Origin: Methylobacterium sp. 2A
GTDB lineage: Bacteria > Pseudomonadota > Alphaproteobacteria > Rhizobiales > Beijerinckiaceae
DNA: 64,000 nucleotides
Reading direction: 5' to 3'
Assembly: GCF_009806555.1 (NCBI RefSeq)
Contig: NZ_VUOK01000009.1
Location: 1-64,000, forward strand
The position numbers and the translations under genes were made by a program. Positions 55,747 through 64,000 of this stretch are shown one piece after another. Position 1 is the first letter of the stretch, and each line of letters begins with the position of its first letter. The notes beneath the pieces are model-generated. The model made no database searches and had not been told where the DNA came from. It was given only the letters and a program-made list of their open reading frames with translations.

Positions 55747-56946
55747 TTACCCCACCAGCATCCGCGCCGCCGCGCCGAGCGTCCGCACCCCGAGCACCAG
55801 ATCGGCATCGCTGGTATCCTCCGCCCAATGGTGGCTGATGCCGCCGATTGAGGGGACGAACAGCATCGCGGCCGGCAGGATCCGGGCGACGTTCTGCGCG
55901 TCGTGGCCGGCCCCGGACGGCATCACCTGCCAGCCGCCCGGGCAGACCTGTTCGGCAGCCTCCGAGAGGGCACGCATCAGATCCGGGTCGCAGGGGGCGG
56001 GGATCGCCTTGGACAGGGCCGTCAGCGTGGCGGGGCAGCGCTCGCGCCGGTTCGATTCGCGCACCAGCGCCTCCAGGCAGGCCTCCATCCGCTCCAGCAC
56101 CGGCATCGCCACGTCGCGGAACTGGAAGAACACCTCAGCCCGGCCCGGGATGATGCTGTAGCCGCCGGGATCGAGCGTAATCCGCCCCGTGGTCCAGGTG
56201 CTGCGCGGGCCGCAGACCGTCGGGAATGCCCGGTCGATCGCCGCGAGCAGCCGCACCGCCGAGAGGCCGGCATCCCGGCGCTCCGCCATGGTGGTGCCGC
56301 CCGCATGGTCCTGGTTGCCGGCAAAATCGATCCGGAACTGCCAGATCGCCACGATGCCGCTCACCACCCCGAGATGCAGCCCGGCCGATTCGAGCTGCGT
56401 GCCCTGCTCGATATGCATCTCCAGGAAGCCGCGGTAGCGCCCAGGATCGAGCTGCATCCGAGGCAAACCTGCGAGGCCCGCGGCCTGCAGGGCGTCGCGC
56501 AGGGGCGTGCCGTCGGTGCGGTTGCGGGCCTCGTCGATCTCGGCCTCGGTGAGGTCGCCGATCGCCGAGCGGCTGCCCAGGAAGCCGCCGGAGAAATGCC
56601 CCTCCTCATCCGCGAAGGCGACGACATCGACCGGCAGCCCGGCCCGGGCCAAAGCCACCCCGGCCACGACCCCCAGCGCCCCGTCGAGCCAGCCGGCCTC
56701 GTTCTGGGTCTCGATGTGGCTGCCGACCAGCAGGTGCGGGCCGGGGCCGCGATGGCGCCCCAGCACGTTGCCGATCCCGTCGATCGACGCCTCCAGCCCG
56801 CAGGCCTCCAGCTTGGCCATCAGCCAGCGGCGGGATTCCATGTCGTCGGCCGAGAAGGTCGGCCGGTGGACGCCGGTGCGGAACCGCCCGATCTCCCGCA
56901 GTTCATACAGGTCGGCCAGGAAGGCTTGGGTGTCGATCTCGGTCAT
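55747..56946 (-). CDS. M20-family amidohydrolase (N-carbamoyl amino acid / allantoate hydrolase type)
   Basis: A 399-residue metallohydrolase. It has HLLVGSHIETQNEAGWLDGA (His and Asp ligands), VVAFADEEGHFSGGFLGSRS (Glu pair), GFLEMHIEQGTQLESAG, FAGNQDHAGGTTMAERRDA and VMPSGAGHDAQNVARILPAA with the last His. This pattern is shared by beta-ureidopropionases, L-N-carbamoylases and allantoate amidohydrolases; the exact substrate cannot be told. ATG 56946 (MTEIDTQAFL) is chosen; the frame to 57096 runs through a repeat. Confidence 0.87.
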   Translation of the reverse strand: MTEIDTQAFLADLYELREIGRFRTGVHRPTFSADDMESRRWLMAKLEACGLEASIDGIGNVLGRHRGPGPHLLVGSHIETQNEAGWLDGALGVVAGVALARAGLPVDVVAFADEEGHFSGGFLGSRSAIGDLTEAEIDEARNRTDGTPLRDALQAAGLAGLPRMQLDPGRYRGFLEMHIEQGTQLESAGLHLGVVSGIVAIWQFRIDFAGNQDHAGGTTMAERRDAGLSAVRLLAAIDRAFPTVCGPRSTWTTGRITLDPGGYSIIPGRAEVFFQFRDVAMPVLERMEACLEALVRESNRRERCPATLTALSKAIPAPCDPDLMRALSEAAEQVCPGGWQVMPSGAGHDAQNVARILPAAMLFVPSIGGISHHWAEDTSDADLVLGVRTLGAAARMLVG

Positions 56947-56997
56947 ACGGTCACCGGGGGCTGAGCACGCCGCCGTGCAAGGCCCGTGCGCAGATCC

Positions 56998-57115
56998 GGG
57001 TTTCCAAAGGGCTTGCAGCCCTTTGGCGGGGTGTCGGGGCGGAGCCCCGATGTCGGGCCTTGCCCGAACCCAGCGGGCTCCGCCCTGCACCCGCAAAAGG
57101 GCTCGCCCTTTTGGA
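56998..57115. repeat. Hairpin-rich intergenic repeat, copy 3
   Basis: It begins GGGTTTCCAAAGGGC and includes CCAAAGGGCTTGCAGCCCTTTGG, CGGGGCGGAGCCCCG and AAAAGGGCTCGCCCTTTT hairpins. It lies between trmFO and the M20 gene. Same family as 39831-39935 and 28111-28160. Confidence 0.75.
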
Positions 57116-57129
57116 TCCGGGACTTGGCG

Positions 57130-58551
57130 CTACTCGGCTGCGACGGGCGTCCGGTCCGCCGGCTGCGCCATCCAGGCGGCGAGGTCGGCCCGGGCGCGGT
57201 CGGTCAGCGCGCGCTTCTTGAGGGCCGCCTTCTCGGGTCCGCGCAGGCGGCGGCCGGTCTCGTTGCGCGGCGCCTGCGCCAGGGGCGGAAACAGGCCGAA
57301 ATTCACGTTCATCGGCTGGAACGAGCGCGGGGCGTTCGCCTCGCCATCCGCCTCGACATGGCCCCCCGTGATGTGGGCGATCAGCGCGCCGAGCGCGGTG
57401 GTCTGGGGCAGGGGGGCGAGCGGGTGCCCCACGGCCTCGGCCACCGCGAAACGGCCCGCCATCAGCCCGACCGCCGCGCTCTCCACATAGCCCTCGCAGC
57501 CGGTGATCTGGCCGGCGAAGCGGAGAGCGGGGCGGGCCTTCAGCCGCAGCGTGGCGTCGAGCAGGCGCGGGCTGTCGAGGTAGGTGTTCCGGTGCAGGCC
57601 GCCGAGGCGGGCGAACTCGGCCCGCTCCAGGCCGGGGATCGTGCGGAAGATCCGCACCTGCTCGGCATAGGTCAGCTTCGTCTGGAAGCCCACCATGTTG
57701 TAGAGCGTGCCGAGCGCGTTGTCCTGGCGCAGCTGCACGATCGCGCAGGGCTTGACCAGGGGATCGCGCGGGTTGGTGAGGCCCACGGGCTTCATCGGGC
57801 CGTGCCGCAGGGTCTCGGGCCCGCGCTCGGCCATCACCTCGATCGGCAGGCAGCCGTCGAAATAGGGCGTGCCCTCCCACTGCTTGAATCCGATCTTCTC
57901 GCCCGTCACCAGGGCGTCCACGAAGGCCTCGTACTGCTCCCGCGTCATCGGGCAGTTGAGGTAGTCGGCCCCGGTGCCGCCGGGGCCCGGCTTGTCGTAG
58001 CGGGACTGGAACCACGCCACGTCCATGTCGATCGAGTCGCGGTGGACGATCGGCGCGATCGCGTCGAAGAAGGCGAGGGACTCGGCCCCGGTGAGCCCGC
58101 GGATGCCCTCGGCCAGGGCCGGGGCGGTCAGCGGGCCTGTGGCGACGATGCAGGAGCCCCAATCCTCCGGCGGCAGACCCTCGACCTCGCCGCGGACGAT
58201 GGTCACGTTGGGGTGCTGCTCCAGCGTCCGGGTCACCGCGGCGGAAAAACCCTCGCGGTCGACCGCCAGCGCCCCGCCGGCCGGCACTTGGTTGGCGTCG
58301 GCCGCCCGCATGATCAGCGAGCAAAGGCTGCGCATCTCCTGATGCAGCAGCCCGACGGCGTTGCCCTCGGGATCGTCCGACCGGAAGGAATTCGAGCAGA
58401 CGAGTTCGGCCAAGCCGTCCGTCTGGTGGGCCTCGGTGCCGCGCACCGGGCGCATCTCGTGGATGACGGCGCGATGGCCGGCCTCGGCCACCTGCCACGC
58501 GGCCTCGGACCCGGCGAGGCCGCCGCCGACGATGTGGATGGTCTGTGTCAT
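57130..58551 (-). CDS. trmFO: tRNA (uracil-54-C5)-methyltransferase, folate/FAD-dependent TrmFO
   Basis: A 473-residue flavoenzyme that makes ribothymidine at position 54 of tRNA using methylenetetrahydrofolate. It has the FAD motif [20 protein letters not shown], followed by [15 protein letters not shown] and [20 protein letters not shown] (redox Cys). Also present are [54 protein letters not shown] and [16 protein letters not shown]. All are family blocks. The last 20 residues form a variable tail. A perfect 18-bp hairpin precedes the gene. Confidence 0.96.
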   Translation of the reverse strand: MTQTIHIVGGGLAGSEAAWQVAEAGHRAVIHEMRPVRGTEAHQTDGLAELVCSNSFRSDDPEGNAVGLLHQEMRSLCSLIMRAADANQVPAGGALAVDREGFSAAVTRTLEQHPNVTIVRGEVEGLPPEDWGSCIVATGPLTAPALAEGIRGLTGAESLAFFDAIAPIVHRDSIDMDVAWFQSRYDKPGPGGTGADYLNCPMTREQYEAFVDALVTGEKIGFKQWEGTPYFDGCLPIEVMAERGPETLRHGPMKPVGLTNPRDPLVKPCAIVQLRQDNALGTLYNMVGFQTKLTYAEQVRIFRTIPGLERAEFARLGGLHRNTYLDSPRLLDATLRLKARPALRFAGQITGCEGYVESAAVGLMAGRFAVAEAVGHPLAPLPQTTALGALIAHITGGHVEADGEANAPRSFQPMNVNFGLFPPLAQAPRNETGRRLRGPEKAALKKRALTDRARADLAAWMAQPADRTPVAAE

Positions 58552-58562
58552 GCCCGAGAATA

Positions 58563-58604
58563 GCGAAGGACCGCCACCCGGATCAACGGGTGGCGGTCCT
58601 TCGC
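58563..58604. terminator. Perfect 18-bp-stem hairpin between DUF1127 and trmFO
   Basis: GCGAAGGACCGCCACCCG (58563-58580) pairs completely with CGGGTGGCGGTCCTTCGC (58587-58604) around GATCAA. On the minus strand it is followed by only a weak T stretch. It may end the DUF1127 transcript or sit in the trmFO leader, 12 bp from the start codon. Confidence 0.6.
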
Positions 58605-58637
58605 ACGGATCTCGAAAAGCTCCGGCGCTGTCGGGGA

Positions 58638-58784
58638 TCAGACGCGGGCGATGCCGCGGATCTCGCTGCGGTTGATGCCGAGATCGGCCAGATCGCGATC
58701 CGAGAGGCGGGAGAGCTGGGTGACCGTGTCGCGGTACCGGAGATAGGCGCGGACGCGGCTCAGGACGCTACGGGCGGCGGACAT
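58638..58784 (-). CDS. DUF1127 small protein
   Basis: 48 residues with the DUF1127 pattern: a basic N-terminal helix ([20 protein letters not shown]) then [20 protein letters not shown] with the invariant LxDLGI. Short members of this family bind RNA or influence phosphate and nitrogen metabolism in alphaproteobacteria. ATG 58784 begins the conserved part; the frame is open to 58859. Confidence 0.87.
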   Translation of the reverse strand: MSAARSVLSRVRAYLRYRDTVTQLSRLSDRDLADLGINRSEIRGIARV

Positions 58785-59053
58785 GATGTGCTTTGACCTC
58801 TGCTCGGGCAGCCGGTGGCGCTTCGCTGCGCATCGGTGCCTCTTGTTGATGCAATGCACATATAAGCCTGTTGCGGCGCAGCAGGAGTCGAAAGGCCAAG
58901 TGTCAGACCTGCAGTTATCGCATGACCCGATTAAGATCTCGGCAACCTTTCCGGATGGTCATACTTTAGGCGCATGCAGAGCCGGCCGCATATGCGAAGG
59001 GCGCCCCACCGGCCGGTGGGGCGCCCTGTGCGCCGGATCGATCGGCCCCCGCC

Positions 59054-59320
59054 TCAGTAGAACGGGCGGGGACCGTAATACCCGTAGGGGCGATAATAGG
59101 GTCGCGGCCGGACATAGCCGTAGCCGCCGTAATAGACCGGCCGGCGCCAGTAGCCGTAGGGGCGGGGTCCCCAGTTCGGGCGGCAGATGCCCCAGGGATT
59201 GGGATGGAAGCCGGGGCCGCAGCCCCCGGCCGCCTGGGCGGAACCGGCGAGCCCGAGGCCGCCGGCGATCGCGGCGGCCATAACGAGCGCCTTCGCGCGC
59301 GATGCGCTCAGAAGCGTCAT
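59054..59320 (-). CDS. GCG_CRPN-type small secreted protein
   Basis: An 88-residue precursor: signal peptide (KALVMAAAIAGGLGLAGSAQ, cleavage after AQA), the prefix GGCGPGFHPNPWGICRPN and a Tyr/Pro/Arg/Gly repeat tail (YGGYGYVRPRPYYRPYGYYG). The prefix matches the GCG...CRPN consensus exactly. GGAG lies upstream of ATG 59320. The long open frame continuing to 60571 is an antisense-type shadow of the HtrA-like gene. Second member in this window (see 27464-27733). Confidence 0.82.
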   Translation of the reverse strand: MTLLSASRAKALVMAAAIAGGLGLAGSAQAAGGCGPGFHPNPWGICRPNWGPRPYGYWRRPVYYGGYGYVRPRPYYRPYGYYGPRPFY

Positions 59321-59475
59321 GACTGGATCTCCTCTCGTCCTCCGGCGGATCGGCAGCCGGTCAAGGGAGATTGGGCTCCGCCGCCTGAACCGATGCTGAG
59401 CCAGAGGTTGTAATCGGTACAGGCTCGCGGCGGCATCCGGGCCACGCGGCGCGGACCGTCCCGGTTTCCAGACCG

Positions 59476-60450
59476 TCAATGCAGCGAAGGCGTGCGCAGG
59501 AACCGCTCCCGGTCGGCGGAGACCAGGGCGAGCTTCACGCCGCGCCCGTCGCGGCGGATGGTGAGCGGCACCCGCACCCCCGCCTCGCCCAGCGCCCAGA
59601 CGCTGCGGAACAGGGCGGCGAGGTCCGCCACGGGCTCGCCCGCCACCGCCTCGATCACGTCGCCGGCCTGGAGGCCGCCGGTCTCGGCCGGGCCGCCATC
59701 GGCCAGCCCCATCACGACGATGCCCTCCTCGCTCTCGGTGGCGTAGAGGCCGAGCCAGGGGCGCGGTGGCCGGTTCGCGCGGCCGCGTGTCGCGAGATCG
59801 TCGAGGATCGGCGGCAGCAGGTCGATGGGCACCACCATGTTGATCGGGCGGGCGCCGCCCGCGCCGCCCTGCTGCAACTGCAGCGAGCCGATGCCGAGCA
59901 ATTCGCCCTGCGGCCCGATCAGCGCCGTGCCGCCCCAGTGCGGGTGCGCGGGGGCGGTGAACAGGGCCTCGTCGAGGACGTATTCCCAGTAGCCGGCGAA
60001 TTCCTGCCGGGCGACCACCTCGACGGCAACGCAGCGCTGGCGTCCGCCCGCCCCCGCCAGCACCGCCCGGTCGCCGGTCCGCAGCCCGGCCGAACGGCCG
60101 AGCGGCAGGGCCGGCACGCCGAGATCGCCGAGCGCCTGGACGAGGCCGAAGCCGGTGGCGGCGTCGAAGCCGAGGACGTGTCCGGGCACCGAGCGGCCGT
60201 CCCGGGTGGTGAGCCAGACGCTCTCGGCCTCGGTGACGAGGTAGCCGATGGTGAGCACGAGGCCATCCTCGCGGATCACCACGCCGTTTCCGGCGCGCTC
60301 GGTTCCCAGCGTCTCGGCCGTGAAGGCGCCTTCGGGCACCCGCGCCGACAGGGCGAGCACCGCAGAGAGCGCCCGATCGAGGTCGTAGCCGTAATCCGCG
60401 GGCCGCGGCTGGGCCTGCGCGGGGATCTTCCACTCGCCCTGCGTCGCCAT
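59476..60450 (-). CDS. HtrA-like pseudoprotease with PDZ domain, catalytic triad lost
   Basis: A 324-residue protein with a trypsin-like domain (about 25-215) and a C-terminal PDZ domain (about 230-310, PWLGLYATESEEGIVVMGLA, GGLQAGDVIEAVAGEPV). Aligned by eye with HtrA/DegP, the catalytic His of the LTNAHVV region is Tyr70 (LTIGYLV), the Asp of DPRTDLAVL is Gly100 (DAATGFGLV), and the Ser of GNSGG is Trp172 (PHWGG). It should bind peptides but not cleave them. No signal peptide is present, so a cytoplasmic location is likely. ATG 60450 begins the conserved part. Confidence 0.8.
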   Translation of the reverse strand: MATQGEWKIPAQAQPRPADYGYDLDRALSAVLALSARVPEGAFTAETLGTERAGNGVVIREDGLVLTIGYLVTEAESVWLTTRDGRSVPGHVLGFDAATGFGLVQALGDLGVPALPLGRSAGLRTGDRAVLAGAGGRQRCVAVEVVARQEFAGYWEYVLDEALFTAPAHPHWGGTALIGPQGELLGIGSLQLQQGGAGGARPINMVVPIDLLPPILDDLATRGRANRPPRPWLGLYATESEEGIVVMGLADGGPAETGGLQAGDVIEAVAGEPVADLAALFRSVWALGEAGVRVPLTIRRDGRGVKLALVSADRERFLRTPSLH

Positions 60451-60594
60451 GAGAGTCCTTCGCGAGTCCTTGCGCGCATCCGCATCCTGGCCGGAACCGG
60501 ATGCCCGAAAGCGGACAAGATAGGCTGTTCGCGCGGCGTGCGACACCCATGAGGGGCCGCCCGCACACCATTGCCGCAGGGCCGGAAACGAAGA

Positions 60595-60622
60595 GGACCG
60601 CCCGGCCGGGGCCGGGCGGTCC
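60595..60622 (-). terminator. Rho-independent-type terminator of the transporter gene
   Basis: GGACCGCCCGGCC (60595-60607) and GGCCGGGCGGTCC (60610-60622) form a near-perfect hairpin. On the minus strand it is followed by TCTTCGTTTC. It begins 51 bp after the stop of the gene at 60673. Confidence 0.7.
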
Positions 60623-60672
60623 ATCGCAGGCGTCCGGTCCCCGCCGCTCGGCGGGAGACCGGATCGCGGGTT

Positions 60673-61653
60673 TCAGTACTTGCGGACCAGCGGCGCCGGG
60701 ATCGGCGAGGCGGCGGGGGCCGGCGAGTAGAGCGGGACGACGAACCGGATCCAGCCGTCCGTGGAATAGTCGCTGCGGGTGCGGCCGAACGCGTTGGTGT
60801 ACTGCGCGCCGGTCACGACATCGCGGGCGACGTAGGCCTGAACGGTGAAGATCTTGAAGTCGTAGCCGATCAGGCCGCCGATGGCGAACCGGCCGCGGTT
60901 GCCGGCCGCCGCGCTGTACTGGCTGATGTCGAAGTTGTACGTGCCGTAGGCGACGGGACCGATCTCGAAGTTGCCGAACTTCTTCGTGGCGGTGATGTCG
61001 AAGTTCAGGGCGTCGGACAGGTAGAACGGGCCGAGCGCCGCGCCGACCGGACCGCCGAAGCGGCCGGGCGAGTCGTAGATGTTGGCGGTCAGGTTGGCGG
61101 TGATGTTCCAGCCGTCACCGGTGTAGCTGCCGGCGATGCCGAAGCGGTAGGTGTTCGAGGAGAGCTGCGGCAGGACCGGGGTGGCCGTCGTGCCGTTCGC
61201 GGTGATGATCGAGCCGCGGTCGCCGTTGAGGTCGTTCAGGTACACGCCGCCGAGCAGGCTGACGCCGAAGTTGCTGCCGAGGTCGAAGGCCCAGATGCCG
61301 CCGACGAAGGTGCCGACGTTGATCGAGATGTCCTTGTTGCGCACGCCCGCCGGGTTGCGGGTGAAGGCGAACACGGTCGGGGGCGCCACGAGCAGCTCGA
61401 CGCGGCCGCCGAACGGCACCAGCGGGGTCGACCACACCAGGACCGGGATGTTGACGGCCGTGTCGGGATCGTTCCGGCCGTCGGTGCGGCGGTAGGTGAA
61501 CGTGTTGATGGCGTAGATGCCCTCCGGCAGCGGCGCGCCTACGGCGAGGCCGACCTGCTCGCCCGGCACCGTCGTGGTCTGCGCCTGCGCGATCGTCGAG
61601 GTCATGCCGACCGTGAGCGCGACCGTGCCGGCCGCGAGCCAGTGCTTCATCAT
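60673..61653 (-). CDS. Outer-membrane transporter-like protein (MetA/SphA type, COG4313)
   Basis: A 326-residue precursor with a signal peptide (MMKHWLAAGTVALTVGMTST, cleavage after AQAQ). The mature part is strand-rich: PEGIYAINTFTYRRTDGRND, NIPVLVWSTPLVPFGGRVEL, SDALNFDITATKKFGNFEIG, and an end of RYSD-type strands (DGWIRFVVPLYSP). This resembles the phenol MetA-pathway/SphA-like outer-membrane channel family (COG4313). AAGGAA precedes ATG 61653 (ATG 61650 also possible). Confidence 0.78.
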   Translation of the reverse strand: MMKHWLAAGTVALTVGMTSTIAQAQTTTVPGEQVGLAVGAPLPEGIYAINTFTYRRTDGRNDPDTAVNIPVLVWSTPLVPFGGRVELLVAPPTVFAFTRNPAGVRNKDISINVGTFVGGIWAFDLGSNFGVSLLGGVYLNDLNGDRGSIITANGTTATPVLPQLSSNTYRFGIAGSYTGDGWNITANLTANIYDSPGRFGGPVGAALGPFYLSDALNFDITATKKFGNFEIGPVAYGTYNFDISQYSAAAGNRGRFAIGGLIGYDFKIFTVQAYVARDVVTGAQYTNAFGRTRSDYSTDGWIRFVVPLYSPAPAASPIPAPLVRKY

Positions 61654-62166
61654 TTTCTCATTCCTTCCCAAGGTCTCAAGGCGTCCGTCCCGCATTCGGC
61701 ACTTCCCTGCCGGTCTGCTCGCCCCTTGCGGCTGCCGGCTTCGGATGTGTCGAGCGCCCCCACGGAGCCTGCCCGTCTCAACGTCTGCAACTATTCTACA
61801 TAGACCCCCGGAAAGACAGTGAAATGCTCGCCGAATTGCCAAAACCAGATGAACCGTTGCCCAAAAGCCGCATTTTTGCGGCACCGCAACACTATCCACA
61901 AGACGGTCTTCTGACGGCGCCTCCGGCAAAATATCGTTGAACGGTCAAGCTGTTGTCGCCGCCGGTCGCGGGAGAATCCAGCAATCCCCGGCGGAGGATC
62001 GGGCAGGAGACCGGCCCCGCCCGAGCGATCCGGAACGCGTTCGGGGCGGCGTCCGGACGGGTCGGCGCCGGGGCGGCGTGCGGGGCGGCGCTCGAATCGC
62101 CGCCCGCGGGGACCGATTTCGGCCGGCACCCGGCAAAAACTGCCGCGTCGGACCGGTGCTTGCCGA
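61654..62166. other. Intergenic region, no gene seen
   Basis: 513 bp between the uvrA stop and the transporter start. It holds a small hairpin, GCCGCA-TTTT-TGCGGC (near 61868-61883), and an otherwise featureless GC-rich part. Transporter promoter elements were not recognised. Confidence 0.4.

Positions 62167-64000
<1,834 letters not shown>

Noticed and set aside
59321..60571. Long upstream extension of the GCG_CRPN gene frame
   Set aside because: The signal peptide and ribosome binding site fix the start at 59320; the extension overlaps the HtrA-like gene in another frame.

Overview
The window looks like chromosome of an alphaproteobacterium of the Methylobacterium/Methylorubrum type (inference). 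The grounds are uniformly high GC with strong GC bias at third codon positions, two GCG_CRPN-type secreted proteins, a DUF1127 protein, a RopB/Omp25-like porin, an alphaproteobacterial LexA box (GAAC-N7-GAAC) and two sites matching the sigma-EcfG promoter pattern (GGAAC-N17-GTT). No rRNA, tRNA or CRISPR array was seen.

Layout. 1-5277: the tail of an IS481-type transposase, then a sensory cluster of a stand-alone CheB, a CheB-CheR-PAS-HWE histidine kinase and a response regulator. 5638-7449: an SOS-controlled umuDC mutagenesis operon behind a LexA box. 8317-11874: a defence island read leftward, made of an N-terminally truncated GHKL-ATPase/nuclease gene, a C5-cytosine methyltransferase and vsr, all overlapping. 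It faces a divergent ribbon-helix-helix regulator across two copies of a 16-bp palindrome. 12793-19249: a Mop-type molybdate-binding protein, a CzcA/CzcB metal efflux operon without an outer-membrane component, and an AraC-type regulator. 19500-29300: many small secreted, membrane or stress-type genes, a porin, an SDR oxidoreductase and a ClpP-like periplasmic protein. 29617-36728: an MDR oxidoreductase, a Crp/Fnr regulator, a chemoreceptor, an oxidoreductase with a cysteine-free ferredoxin domain, HicAB and a globin. 36805-42662: a large GGDEF/EAL protein, an M16 peptidase and threonine synthase. 44222-47454: rutABCD pyrimidine degradation genes. 47414-55624: a glycosyltransferase region with an AT-rich fucosyltransferase-like gene and an IS630 remnant. 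55747-64000: an M20 amidohydrolase, trmFO, DUF1127, a GCG_CRPN protein, an HtrA-like protein without its catalytic triad, an outer-membrane transporter-like protein and the 3' part of uvrA.

The strongest points for a second look are the truncated GHKL-Dcm-Vsr island with its RHH operators, the HtrA-like pseudoprotease, the ferredoxin-like domain that has lost all cluster cysteines, a family of hairpin-rich intergenic repeats (three copies), two unreported small membrane ORFs, and two probable frameshifted genes. The functional calls rest on motif recognition by eye; no database search was run.
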